Assembly: GCA_027972325.1 (NCBI GenBank)
Contig: JAPMOS010000010.1
Span: 310,001-374,000, forward strand
DNA: 64,000 nucleotides
Direction: 5' to 3'
Source: Paratrimastix pyriformis
Taxonomy: Eukaryota > Preaxostyla > Paratrimastigidae
Below, piece after piece: positions 11,315 through 23,024 of the stretch. The translations under genes and the position numbers were made by a program. Numbering within the stretch: position 1 is the first letter of the stretch; each line of letters opens with the position of its first letter. The notes below the pieces were generated by a model. That model worked only from the letters and a program-made list of their open reading frames with translations. It made no database searches and was not told where the DNA came from.

Positions 11315-14300
11315 CTAGCCATACCGGCCGGGGTAGCTGGTGCCCGGGGGCGGAGCCGCCTGGGGCACCTCCTGTCCTGCGGGGGCGTAGGGGCCGCGCG
11401 GGTAGTACCCCGAGAAGGATGCCGGTGGGGGCAGCCCCGGCCTGCATGACATCCATCCCCGCATGCGCATGTGATGATGTGATGACATCCCCGCATGTGA
11501 TGCTGTGATGACATCCCCGCATGTGATGCTGTGATGACATCCCCGCATGTGATGCTGTGATGGCATCCCCGCATGTGATGACACATCCCTGCATGATGGC
11601 AGAAAGAGGGCCGGCTGTGAGCGGGAGGGGGCGGGATGGCGGGGGGCGGGGGCAGACCCGGCCATCCGCGGCTGCCAGGCCCAGCCGGGGGCCGCCTCGG
11701 GTGGTCCGCCACCGGCAGCCGCCCAGCCGGCCTGCGGGAATCCCCCCGGGGGTCCACGCGGCGGCTGATACTGGGGGTAGAAAACCCCTTGGTGCTGCTG
11801 CTGCTGCTGCTGCTGCTGGTGCAGGTCGGGCATCGCCATCATCATTGGAGGATACCCTCCTGGGGGCATGGCCAGAGCCGCCATCATCGCCGGGTCCATG
11901 CCGGCCGGGGGATACGCAGGCTGGGGCGGGGGCAGTGGGGCGGCCTGAGGCTGGGCGGGGAGGGGGAGGGGCCGGTCGGTGGGGGGCGAGGCCGAGCGGG
12001 GTGGTGGCCGTGGTGATGGTGGTGCCGGTGGGCGGTGGGCGCCTCTGGCTCCTCCTCCTCCCCGGCGGGCGGGAACCCCGAGGGGCCGGGCGGGCTGAGG
12101 GACATCCCGCCCAGGAGCGTCGCGGCCCGGGCCGTGGCGGCGGCGGCGGCGGCGGGGCTGAGGCCGCCGGGCTGGCTGCTGCGGTGGGTGAGGCTGAGGC
12201 TGAGGGGGCTGGCCGGGGGGCTGCCCCCCGAGCGGGGCGAGAGCGGGGCCGCCCAGCCGGGCAGTGGGAGGGCCGAGGCGGGGCCGGGGCCGACCCGGCG
12301 TCGAGGCGACGGGACGAGTGGGGCGAGAAGACAACCGTCGGCACTGCCGAGGGGCGTGAAGAGGGGGCGGGGAGGGGAGGGGGCGGGGTGAGTGGGCGAG
12401 AAGACAACCGTCGGCACTGGCGGGGGGGGGGGGGGGGGGGGGAGCCAACCGGACGACGATGGGGGCGAGTGAGGGGCGAGTGAGGGGGCGGGGCGGACCC
12501 TGCTGCTGGTGCTGAAGGGAGGACGACTGGGCGGGCGCGCTGCCCAGCCGGGCGTGAGTCGGCTGTGGGGCCGTGGCGAGGCGCGACCGGGGGCGGCCAG
12601 GGGCGGCTGGGGCTGGGCCCGTCCAGCCTCCGGGTAGCCCAGCACACGCGGGCTGAAGCTGGTCGCTCGCAGGGCGCCCACCTGCTGGGCCACGGCCCGG
12701 GGCACGTGGTGGGCCAGCCGGGGCTGGGCGCCCGAGCCCGAGGAGGCCGAGGAGAGGGGCGAGGGCGGGGCGGTGGCGGGGGCAGGTGGTGGTGGGTCCG
12801 GTCGAAGGTGGTCGTCATGACGATCGCCCGCCGGACGGCCTGCAGCAGCGCCACGTCGGGGTACTTCCGGGCAGCCAGCGCCACCAGGGCCGTGCAGAAC
12901 TCCCCGTAGCCCATCAGCGTGTCCGCTGCCAGGAGTGGGGGGCGGGTGGGCGGGTGGGTGGGGCGGGAGGAGAGACACCGGGTCGGGTCGTGTGTCGGGT
13001 CGTGTGTCGGGTCGTGTGTCGGGTCGTGTGTCGGGTCGTGTGTCGGGTCGTGTGTCGGGTCGTGTGTCGGGTCGTGTGTCGGGTCGTGTGTCGGGTCGTG
13101 TGTCGGGTCGTGGGTCATGTGCCGGGTCCCGTCACTGTCACGGCGGACCTGGCCTGTGCTTCATGACCTCCCGGTAGAGGGTGTCGAGGTCGGCCTGGGA
13201 GATGGACCGCCCGTCGGCCATCCCGATGGACCGCCCGAACCGGCCGAACTTGAGGCTGCTCATGCCGCACCCGCGCACACGCACTCCGCAGGCCCGCATG
13301 AAGGCATCGTGTAGCCCGTCTGCAGGGGGTGGGGTGAGGGGGGACAGAACACAGAGAATGACCACATGAGCGCCCCGCCCCAGCCACACAACAAGGGGAA
13401 CCGTCACCGCCGGGGGGCAGGGCCACCGACCGGAGTTGAAGATGTTCAGCCGGTCGTAGGGCAGGGTGGCCGGCGGGTTGGGGTACACCAGCCGGAAGAA
13501 CTGCACACCACCGCACAGAGACCACCCCGCCCCAGGCACACCAGACGCCAGCCGTGAATCAGAGACCAGGCAGTGAGGCGGCTGGAGGGGAACATAATCT
13601 CGGCGGGTGGAGCATGCCGAGGGGGAATATCGGCGGGCAGCAGGGCAGGGGGGGGGGGGGGGTGGCGGACGTCGGACGAGCGGCCGAGGGCGAGCAGCAT
13701 GGCCCCGGTGACGAGCTGCTCCTTGATGCGGCAGTCGAGCTCCGCGTCGCACAGCAGCGACGGTGAGTGGTTGATCTGCACCCACCGTGCAGGCACCCCC
13801 CCCCCCCCGATGCGGCAGACACCACAGAAGCAGAAGGTGGTGAGGAGGCGGCGGAGCGAACCCGGTGAAGGACGGGTGGTGGCGGATCTGCCGAACCTCC
13901 CCCCCCCCCCCGATGCTCGGGGGATCCCACCCTCTGGCGGCCATATCTCTGCGGTGGCGAGCACGGGGAAGGACGGGGCGCCAGAGGTGGGGGTGGAGCA
14001 GGCGTGGGGGATGTCGGCTCAGGGACCTCGAGGATCCACGGGCGGAGCCTGTAGTCGAGCAGCACGTCGAACCCGACCACGTGGAAGCACATGCTGTGGG
14101 CCGGGTCCGGGTTGGCCACCCCGCACCGGTAGACGTAGCACAGGGTCGGCTGGATGGCCACCAGGGTCTTGATGATCACCTCCTGCGGCCAGCCCAGCCC
14201 AGCCCAGCCCAGCCCAGCCCAGCCCAGCCCAGCCCCCGGGGAAGCCCGCGGATGGGTTCCGTGGCCAGGGGAAGAAGGTGCCCATCAGCCAGGAAGGGGG

Positions 14301-15618
14301 GGCGTGGGCGGGACGGACGGTGATTCGGGACCAGAGGGCCTCCACGTCGTGGCCGTGCTGGGCCAGCCAGCGGTTGATCGAAGACAGCGACCTGCCCCCC
14401 CGCCACGCGCCCAACCAAGGCGATGGAGCCCAGCTCATGAGCACCGCACCCACACCCATCCGCCCACGGCCAGGCCAGGCCCATGGCCCATGCGGGACCA
14501 CCCCCGCAGAGGAGCGGCAGCACGAGCGCAGGGACCCCAGAGCCAAGGGGCACGTGCGGACCGCTTGCTGCCCTCGTCCTCCGTCTGGCCGGGGACGAAG
14601 TTCTGGTTGTGCTTGTTCAGCGAGTAGTTGGTCAGGTGCATGTACGTGTGCGCCTGGGCACAGCCGGAATGCCACCGGGTGGTGACCGTGGTCAGCGGGT
14701 GGTGCCGGAAGGCAGGGCAGGCAGGCAGGCAGGGAGTGAGGAGCCGGGGCGGGGCGGACCATGTTGGCCCGGGTGACGGGCTCGTAGGGGGTGGTGCAGA
14801 AGCGGGCCAGGCCCTCGTTGGCGATGTAGATCCGCAGCGGGTCCACCGACTGGACCAGCACGTAGATGCGCAGGTCGAACTTGTACCCGTCCACCAGGAA
14901 GGGCTGCACCGCCGCCCCCGCCGCCCCCATGTCCCCAGATGACATGCCGCCCGGTGGTCAGGACACGAGGCGATGGCCGGGGGTTGGCCGACCTTGTCCA
15001 CGTATCGCTGCACGACCTCGGCGTTCGGCCGGATGTCGTCGAGTCGCTGTGCGAGATAAATGCCGGCTCCCTGTGAACCTGCGCTTGGCTTGACGATGTA
15101 GGTGCGGGGCTTCTCCCCCGGTCGGGCAAGCGCAAACTCCTCGGTCAGCTCGGCTTGGCTGGGCAGGGGAACAAGAGAACATAATCGCCATTAACAAAGC
15201 AGAACACAGACTCTTGTGGGAGAACCCATGTCCGAGGGCAAAACCGATATTCGGTGGGGAAAAGCATGCGCATGCGATTGATGTGTTGGAAGAACGGTCC
15301 CTTTCGACAAAGCTCGTTCATCCCAGGGAACCTCGAAATCGTCTACAGGTCCGAATGGTTCGACGGAACACGCATCTACCGGAGACAGACCTGGAAAGGC
15401 TGCATCCGGGCTATCGTTTCGATTGGGACCGGACTATCCGTCCAAAAAATCGGGCAGTGATCAACATGCTTACACTCGCGCCAGTCAAGAGCGGCAATAG
15501 CCCACCTAACCACATCGTGTCGACAATCGGCGAGATTCACACAAATTTTCCCAACGGCTCGCGATTTTTGGGTGCATTTCTTGAGCTCTTCTTCTTCTGT
15601 TGCCTCTTGTGTGCTCAT
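11315..15618 (-). CDS. TTLL-family tubulin polyglutamylase fused to a p25-alpha (TPPP-like) domain
   Basis: The start [18 protein letters not shown] at 15618 leads into the TTLL fold: [48 protein letters not shown], the ATP-grasp segments [39 protein letters not shown] and [19 protein letters not shown], then [21 protein letters not shown] and the EVNHSPSL-type region. This family adds Glu or Tyr to tubulin tails. About 12.83-13.32 kb encodes a second domain ([49 protein letters not shown]) matching p25-alpha/TPPP. A long Pro/Gln/Gly-rich tail ends SYPGRYG. Intron 1 is 15343-15390 (GTCTGT donor). Other introns hold minisatellites. TTLL assignment is strong, the subfamily is open, and the tail exons are uncertain. 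Confidence 0.82.
11468..11582 (+). repeat. 26-mer minisatellite with GCATGTGATG units
   Basis: Four to five copies of an ATGTGATGCTGTGATGACATC-type unit within the 3' part of the TTLL gene, probably in an intron of the minus-strand transcript. Confidence 0.8.
12984..13115 (+). repeat. 12-mer minisatellite (GGGTCGTGTGTC)n in an intron of the TTLL gene
   Basis: Eleven nearly perfect copies lie between the two exons that together form the p25-alpha-like domain, so this must be intronic. Confidence 0.9.
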
Positions 15619-15725
15619 CTAGGTTGCTCGAGGCGAGCCCGCGGCACGCGAAGGGCGCAGTTCAAGTTCGAAAAAGAGAGAGCCCGTATTCCCCACGCGG
15701 TTACATTTTCAGACGGCAATCCGCG

Positions 15726-17766
15726 ATGGGACAGCGTTCGGCGTTCCTCTCATGGGAATTCATTATATACTACATCATCATTGCTTCCACTCTTACGTAT
15801 CATTTCGTGGATAATTATCACGTCAATTGGGACAAACCACGCCAGATTCATCGCGTGTGGCCCGACGATCGAACATGGACTTTCAAAAAGAGCCCTGCAG
15901 ATATGAGTGACCATCAGTGGAATATGTGGAGGAATAATTTTCCCGTCCTTTTTACATTCTTCTCGATCTGGACTCTGGCCAGCGTTCTGCTGAAGAAACT
16001 CTTCCCCAACAGTCCCAACGATCAACTTAACCCCGACCCGTCACGTCATTCATTGGGAAAAATGCACATCGTTCGCACGATCTTTTACCCCCTTTCGGGA
16101 CTGATCTTCATCTACGTCCTCCATGGGCGCTGCATGATCTACTGGGGCATGGCGGTGATGACCCTCTATTTGGTTGCCAAGCTGTTTGGTCATATTCCCG
16201 TTCTGGGGGCACTCGCCCCTTGGGCGGTGCTGGTCCCTTGGTTCCTGGGGGTCTATCGACTGGACGCCATGCGTTTGCTGGGGTTCCTCGGCTTGCAGGT
16301 CTGCCCGCTCGGTCGTCGTGCCGCCACACCCTGCTGACCCCTCTCCTCTGCCAGTCGACCTTTGTGGGGACCTTTGTGCAGTGGGTGAACCAAGCCCGCG
16401 GCCAGATGGGCTGGTCGTCGCCCTTCAACGTGACCACCCTCCGCCTGGTCAGCTTCGCCCTCGACTACCACTGGTCCTTCCGGGGCCCCAGGGCCGAGCG
16501 GGAGGCCCAGGCGCGGGTGCACGCGATTGCAGAGCCCATGACGTTGAAGGCACGGTCGGTCTTGCCTCCAATCACTCGCTGGGGCCGCGAGGTGGGTGAT
16601 TGCCTTTGGCTCACGCCCTTTCCTCCTGTGCAGGGAGCGGATGTCCTTGCCCCGCGTGGCCTACGGCCTGCTGAACTACATCACCTATGCGAGCTACGCC
16701 CCGTTGTACATCGGGGGGCCCATCATCACATACAACGCCTTCGTCAGCCAGCTGCTGGCCCCGCCCAGCTCGGCCTCGGCCGCCAAGGACCGGGCCGGAT
16801 CCTCCTTCAAAGCCATCCTGCGCGCAGCATTCACAGATGTGCACAGCTGGGCCTACAAGGTCACCTACCTGCTGCGGGTGCTCCTCTGGACGGTGTTCAC
16901 GGACGTCTACACGCACGTCTTCTGGGCGACGGCCCTGCTGGTCGGGTCGGACGAGTACCAGCACGCCGGGGCTCTGGAGATGTCCCGGACCTTCTTCCTG
17001 GCCTGCTGTTTCACCTACCTCAAGTTCTACACCATCTTCCGGTTCTTCCGGGCCTGGTCCAACCTGGTTCGTCCCGCCACCCCCACCAGCGCCATCACGC
17101 CTATTCCCCCCCGCAGGATGGCATTATGACCTGGGAAAACCAGCCGCGCTGCTTCGTGCGCGGTTCCGGGTTCGCGGTCTTCTGGCGGACGTGGCACGTC
17201 TCGCTGAATCGGTGGAACATCCGCTATCTGTACGTGCCGGCCAAGGGGTACAAGTACCCGCTGGTCTCGGTCTGGATGGTCTTCTTCTTCATCGCCTTCT
17301 GGCATGAGCCCACGCTGGAGTGGGTTCGCTGGGCGGCTGGCAATGCCGCCGGGCTGGTGATCGAAACTGTCATTGTCAAGCTCGCCACCTCGGACAAGAG
17401 GCCTGGCCACGAGGGGGGTCCGTAGCCACTGGGGCAATGAAGGCTAACCGCAGATTTGCTTCCAGGGCTTATCGCTCGTCTTAAGCAGCATCACCTTCTG
17501 TGGACTATTTTGGGCACATGTTGCAATGTCGTGGCCAGCTTTGCGCTGCCCATGGTTCAGGTCCAGACCAATCGGGTCTGCGGTTTTGTCCTTGCGGAAA
17601 CGATACGATTTTTTTCTTTTAGGACTGGTCTTGGACGGTGGATACGCTCAGGAAGTATTTCACTGGCCCTGGAGCGCTGGCAGCACTCGCATTCAACATC
17701 CCCTGGCATTATGCCACCATGAGGATCTCAAACGCGATTGATGCTGCCCAGGGAGATGGAGAATGA
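15726..17766 (+). CDS. GUP1: MBOAT acyltransferase, GUP1/HHAT family
   Basis: Multi-pass ER membrane O-acyltransferase; GUP1 remodels GPI anchors and HHAT palmitoylates proteins. The start MGQRSAFLSWEF is followed by a luminal segment and hydrophobic helices. Hallmarks are YASYAPLYIGGPIITYNAF, FRFFRAWSNL, WENQPRCF, FWRTWHVSLNRWNIRYLYVP and FFFIAFWHEPTLEW. The last two contain the MBOAT active-site region with its membrane His (FWH). Exons were placed to the end: introns 17418-17465 (GTCCGT) and 17576-17622 (GTCTGC) connect to a final exon ending in a polar AAQGDGE tail, with TGA at 17764-17766. It is divergent from the TTLL gene with 107 bp between starts. GUP1 is favoured over HHAT by the PENMPRC-like motif, but the substrate cannot be told. 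Confidence 0.87.
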
Positions 17767-17889
17767 TAAAGGCGAGGCTTCAGGACAACACGAGCGGAAC
17801 AGATTTCCGGAATTCCTGTTGACGAATCTGTCTCAGTTTTTATTCCCCCTGGACTTTCCCACAAACACTTTTTTCTTTGCGCCCATTTG

Positions 17890-19770
17890 ATGGACACTTT
17901 CCCTTCTCTTTCTGGGTATTCATTTTTGAAGGTTCTGGGGAAAGGTGCATTTGGCAAGTCTGCGTCATTTTCTGTTTTCGGTTCGAGTCATCCCTCTTTT
18001 TTTCTCATGCAGAGTGTTTCTTGCCCAAAGCGATAAGGGGATCTCTGTCGCTGTGAAGCAAGTCAAAAAGAATAAGGTGACTGATTTGCAAACCCTCAAA
18101 GAAATCATGAATATGCGACGCGTTCTGGACCATGACAATGTCATTAAGCTGCTGGATGTCCAAGAGGATCCAGAATATTATTATATGATTCTGGAGTATG
18201 CCGCCAATGGGGAGTTTTTCGATTATATTGGCTCTGGACTGCGCGAAGATATGGCCCAATTTTACTTCCGCCAATTGGTTCTTGCCCTCGAGTATATGCA
18301 TTCCAATAATGTTTGCCATCGCGACCTCAAGCTCGAAAATATTCTTCTCGATGCCGATTATAATCTGGTCCGGTGATCTCCTATTTCTTTTTTCTTGGCG
18401 CTCATCAAATCTGTTATTCCTCTCCGCAGAAAGTGTGCGATCTTGGCTTCTCTCGGCTTCTTTCCACCACGGAAGGCCCTGCAGTGATGTACACTATGTG
18501 CGGTTCTCCGGCCTATGTTGCTCCCGTCCGCCTTCGTTTTTTTCTCCTTGCACCTCACCCCACATCACGACCACCAGGAGGTTCTTCTCGGCCAGGGCTA
18601 TGATGGCAGTGCTGCCGATATTTGGTCTTGCGGCGTAATCCTCGTCGCCATGCTCAGCGCCTGCCTGCCCGTGGAAGATCGGGCCTGGGATGGGGGTCTG
18701 TCCACTCGCCGGTCTCTTCCCCCTCTAATCCATTTTCTTTTCCTTTTCTTTTTTTTGGGTTCCCCCGGCAGACCCATTCTACGATCGGCTCAAGAAGCAC
18801 CAGTATGACTATGAGGTCCGGCGAGGAGGCCTCCCTCACCCCGCGCATACTGACCCACCCACCCCACCCTCCCCTTCCGCCTGTCCAGCCCTGGGGCCAG
18901 CAGCTCCACGGGGCTGCCGAGGACCTCTGCAAGCACATGCTCGAGGTCGACCCGCAGCTGCGCTGGAAGTGGCCCCAGATCAAGTCGCACCCCTTCTATA
19001 CGGGGGCCCAGACCTCCCTGGCGGCGGCCCTGCCGGCCCTGATGCAGGCCCAGCGGCTGGGCCAGGTGCCCGAGCCCATCACGGCCCCCATGTCGGTCGT
19101 CTACCGCAGCGTCCCTGGCGGGGCCGACCTCGGGGCCGGCCAGCAGGGCGAGCTGGCCACGGCCGAGCGGGACGGCCTCGACATGGCCGAGATCATCAAG
19201 CGCCAGGAGATCGAGGCCTCCATCAACTCGGTCCGCGCTCGACTCCCCCCCCCCCCCCCCCCCACTCTGCCGCTCTGCCGCTCTGCCCTCCTGCCATGTG
19301 CTCATCCAGCTCTTCTCTCTCTTGCCACCCCGCGCCCCTCTCCTGGCCGGGGGGCAGCTTGTCTTCTTCGAGGGCGAGCGGACCGCGACCAGCTTCGTGG
19401 TGCGGCCGGGCAAGGTCATCAGCGAGTTCGTCAACTCCCTCGCCGAGCGCCTGACGGCCGTCGGCTGGGCGGTGCGGGCCGAGGAGGGCCCCGAGGGCCC
19501 TGCCCTCTGCGCCAAGCAGGCCACCCCCCGGGGCAAGCTGGCCATGCGGCTGACCCTGGCCCGGGACGAGCACGGCTGCGTCGTTGGCTCGTGCGAGCAC
19601 CTTCAGGTCGGCCCCACCCACCTCGCCCGCCCCGCCCTCGCCCGCCCCGCCACGCGCCCCCAAAATTGGACCCTGGGCTCACACCCCGTGGATGGCGGCT
19701 TGGCATGCAGGGCGACCGGCTGCTCTTCGGGCGCCTCTTCACCCGCTTCGCCCGCTCCCTCGCCGCCTAA
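17890..19770 (+). CDS. CHEK1: checkpoint kinase CHK1
   Basis: Ser/Thr kinase of the CAMK-like group that halts the cell cycle after DNA damage. MDTFPSLSGYSF leads into the glycine loop VLGKGAFGKVFLA (rejoined across intron 17958-18012), VAVKQV (catalytic Lys), HRDLKLENILLD, and MCGSPAYVAPEV (rejoined across 18526-18577). WSCGVILVAMLSACLPVED and PWGQ...MLEVDPQLRWKWPQIKSHPFY closely resemble human CHK1. After a linker the last exons form the CHK1/KA1-like C-terminal domain (about 19360-19770; LAMRLTLARDEHG, GDRLLFGRLFTRF). The DFG motif reads DLG. Introns 1-3 start GTCTGC, GTCCGG and GTCCGC and are 52-62 nt. Residues needed for catalysis are present. Confidence 0.9.
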
Positions 19771-20337
19771 GAAGGGCGCGTGGCCCTCTGTGCGTCGCCG
19801 CTCACCCCCCTCCCCCTCTGCTTCTTTTCGTTTCGTTTCGTTTCGTTTCGTTCCCTCTCTCTTTTCGGCTGTCCGCGGCTGTGTGCTTCCGTGTTGCAAA
19901 TCGTGTCTGTGTGCCTCTCCGTGTCTGTGTCTGTGTCTGTGTCTGTGTGCCTGTCTGTCTGTGTCTGTGTCTGTGTGCCTGTCTCTGTGGGTGTCGTTTT
20001 CTTTTCTTCGGGTGCTGCTGATGCTGTGCCTGCCGATCGGGTCCGGTCCGGTCCGGTCTGGTCGGTCTCTTTGAGTTGGGTGTTCCCCCTGCCCGCGTCC
20101 CTCCCCGGGTCGGTGTTGGGCCGACCGCTGTGCTGGTTGGGTGGCCGTGCGTTCTCTCGTCTCGTTTCTTCTTCCCTTCCCCCTCCCCATGTCGGGCGCG
20201 GCACTGGCAACCACTCCGCCTCCACCCCCATCCCCGAACCATCCGTTTCATTAATTTGGAGGCGTGTCGGCGACCTTTGGCCTCCGTTATTCCTTTTCGG
20301 GGAAAGACGTGCGGTAATGTTGGCGCTGTCTCGGAAT

Positions 20338-20372
<35 letters not shown>

Positions 20373-20489
20373 GGAGCTGGTGAGTGGGCGGAAGCTGCAG
20401 CACCAGCACGGTCCGCGGAAAACCAACTCGGGTGGCAGCCGGAGGACTGTCTCGGACATGAATCCGATTGCCTCGCAAACCCCAGGGCG
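19771..20489. other. intergenic region between convergent genes, rich in simple repeats
   Basis: About 720 bp with the presumed 3' UTRs of CHK1 and the deaminase gene. It holds TTTCG repeats (19828-19850), CTGTGT repeats (19917-19990) and a run of about 32 G (20338-20370). No credible gene on either strand. Confidence 0.6.
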
Positions 20490-21723
20490 TCACTCGTCGA
20501 GGGGCCCCATGTCGACGATGATGACCCCCTCGGCCAGGTAGCGGGCCTCCCACGCGACCAGTGCCTCCTCGATGACCCGCTGGGCGGCCTCCGGGTCGAA
20601 GGCCATCGTTCGGGCAGCCTGCCGTTGCATGGCCGCGCAGGCGCGCAGGGTGAAGGTAGCCGAGGCGGGGGCCGCAGTGGCCGTGGCCGTTGCCGGGGCT
20701 CCGCACGTGGGGCAACCGGACGCTGGACGGCTGGCCACCTCGACCGCGTCGGCCGGGGGACAGCCGCCATGGCCCGCCTGCTGCGGCGCCCGTTCGCCGC
20801 CCTCCGCTGACGGGCTGGCCTGATCCTCGTCGCCGCTGCTGCTCCGGTCGTCCCCGTCCCCGTCCCCGTCCCCGTCCCCGTCCCCGTCCCCGTCCTGGTC
20901 CTCCCCGTCCTCACTGGCACTGCCGGCAGACACGGTGAAGGCGCCGGCCCGCGTTCGCCGGATTTTCTTTGTGGCCGCCGGGGTGGCGGGGCCCCGGGCC
21001 GGATGGGCCCCCGCATCCTCCCCGCCAGTCGGGGCGGGTGTGAGGGCCTGGGTCTCCTGGCTGACGAGGGCCAGCGTGGCCGAGGGCGAGAGCAGCCGTT
21101 GGGGCCCTGCGGCCGGGTTGCCCAGGGGCAGGGCTGGCCCGAAGGCACGCAGCATGTGGGCCAGCTCGGCACTCAGGGTCGTGCTGAAGACACCCGCGTC
21201 GTCCGTCTGGGGGAGTGGAAAGGAAAGTGAAAGTGAGGCAAGGGCATTCCGGACTGGAAGGGGGGAGGGGCGTGAGGGGGACGGACGCAGAGGATCACCG
21301 GGTGGCCGGCCCGGTGGTAGCGGCCGAAGTGGTGGTCGTCGTACGTGGGGAAGGTCTTCGTCAGCACCTGCCCGTCGGATCGAGGGAGGGAAAGCGGGAG
21401 AATGTGTGTGTGTGTGTGTGTGTGGGGGGCCAAGCCAAGGCATGAGGTGGGTGGCGAGGGAGGCTGCCAGACGTTGGAGGTGGGACAGAGCTCCAGCGGG
21501 ATGACACTGGCAAGGGAGGAAGAGACGATGATGAGCCGCGCAGACGAGGTGGATGGATGGGGAGGGTAGGATGGTAAGGATGGTAAGGATGGTAAGGATG
21601 GTAAGGATGGTGGATGGTAAGGATGGTAATGGTAATGGTAAGGATGGTAGGATGGTAATGGGATGGATGGTAAGGATGGTAAGGATGGATGGATGGATGG
21701 ATGGTGGATGGGTGGATGGGTGG

Positions 21724-21760
<37 letters not shown>

Positions 21761-22831
21761 GCGCAGACCAAGACACAGCCGTGGCCCAGCCGATCGGGGT
21801 GCCACTTGAGCACCTCGTCCACTTCGGGCACGTTGTCCACCTTTGGGGGTTGAGGTGGGTGGGTGAGCGGGTGGGGGGTGGGTGGGGTGGGCCGGATGCG
21901 GGAGGGGCACGCACCCCAAACGAACGGGCCCCAAGCAGACCTCACCGAAGTGAACGGCGGTGCGAAGGCCCATCGAACGGGCCAGGTCCAGGGCGGGCCG
22001 GAACAGGGTGAAGCTGTGTTTCTGGCAGACGAACCGTCGTGGTCAGCATCGGACCAGCCGGACACAAACCAGGCCCAGCAGACCGTGGGGTTCCCCGAGA
22101 AGTCCACCCCCACGACACCGCGCTTGCGGAATTGGTCCGCCAGCTCCACCGCCTCCATCGCGTCGGTCCTGCAGAGATGGGACGGGACGGACGGGACGGC
22201 GGAGGGCATGAGAACGAGAACCATCGCCAAAAAGCGCCATTCCGACGGACAGGCTGTGCGATCGGTCGATGCTAATCAAGAGTCTGATTGCCATCAGCGG
22301 GTGCCGCGAGGTGCCAGCCGCAATGGCCCGGAGCACAGTCTCAATCTGATTTTTCTTCGTAATGTGTTCCGTGGCCCGGGGAGTGGTTCGGAGCTCGAGA
22401 TAACGAACGTTATCTGCGGCAAACATATCAATGACCTAGGGGCAGTGCGAATGAATGGCGGGGGTGCGACAAAGGAAGGCCAAACCGCGCTGGATGCTTG
22501 GTAAATGCTGTCCCGGTCGACGATGACGTCGTGGATCACATTGAAGAGATCAAAGCTGACCAATTTTGAAAAAAAAAACATGATGTCGATCATCGAGTGG
22601 GAGATTGCGACCAGACCAAGCTTGGAGAGACCGGCGTGTCCGGGGGAGTGTCCATTCTGCGTACTTGGGGTTCCGATGGGCCAATGCCTCAATGACTTGT
22701 GGAGGAATACTCCCGTTCACGTGGGCATGAAGGTCAACCTTTGGAAGGTCGTGAAGGGCATCTTTCAGGGAGAGGAACATGCCGTCCGGATTTTCAGCCC
22801 CCAAAAGGTCGTATACACTGTCTTCCATCAA
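20490..22831 (-). CDS. ADAL: adenosine deaminase-like protein (ADAL, N6-methyl-AMP deaminase) with acidic C-terminal extension
   Basis: Metal-dependent purine deaminase; ADAL/MAPDA hydrolyses N6-methyl-AMP to IMP. In order along the protein: LPKVDLHAHVNGSI (H-x-H metal ligands), VRYLELRTTPRA, GVDFSGNPTV, TAVHFGE (His plus catalytic Glu), HPDRLGHG, IPLELCPTSN, TYDDHHFGRYHRAGHPVILC and TDDAGVF (metal Asp). All catalytic elements are present, and the LxxGSI and PTSN forms fit ADAL better than ADA. The C-terminal third departs from the family: an acidic Asp-Gly repeat (coded by CCCCGT units at 20847-20893) and a Cys-x-x-Cys pair (CPTCGAPA) before the end IVDMGPLDE. Introns hold a TGGTAAGGA-type repeat and runs of G. 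MMEDSVYDLLG at 22831 is the likely start. Confidence 0.88.
21553..21759 (+). repeat. GGATGGTAA minisatellite followed by a run of about 36 G
   Basis: Tandem 9-mers decay into GGATGGAT repeats and end in a long G run, all within one intron of the minus-strand deaminase gene (sense strand: poly-C). Confidence 0.9.
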
Positions 22832-23024
22832 ACGCGTCCAACAAGAGTATCATTGAATCAAGGGGTTGTCCCCGCGACACGGGTCGTCGTCGTGTTGGGC
22901 CTCGTCTCGAAAATCACAGTCGATTTCTCAAAAGGTTTTCGGCCAGTCCACACAGCGTGACTGACATTCCCCCGCACTCAAGGCTGGACGCACAATTCTT
23001 CAAACGAAGGGAGATTGCGAGTTC

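Noticed and set aside
11037-13118. One 693-codon minus-strand open frame as a single exon
   Set aside because: It runs straight through a 12-mer minisatellite and a poly-C run and gives Pro/His-rich nonsense. The conserved p25-alpha exons lie in a different frame on either side.
14187-14234. Palindromic or regulatory element in the CCCAG repeat
   Set aside because: Simple 5-mer tandem repeat (about nine copies) within a TTLL intron, with no inverted symmetry.
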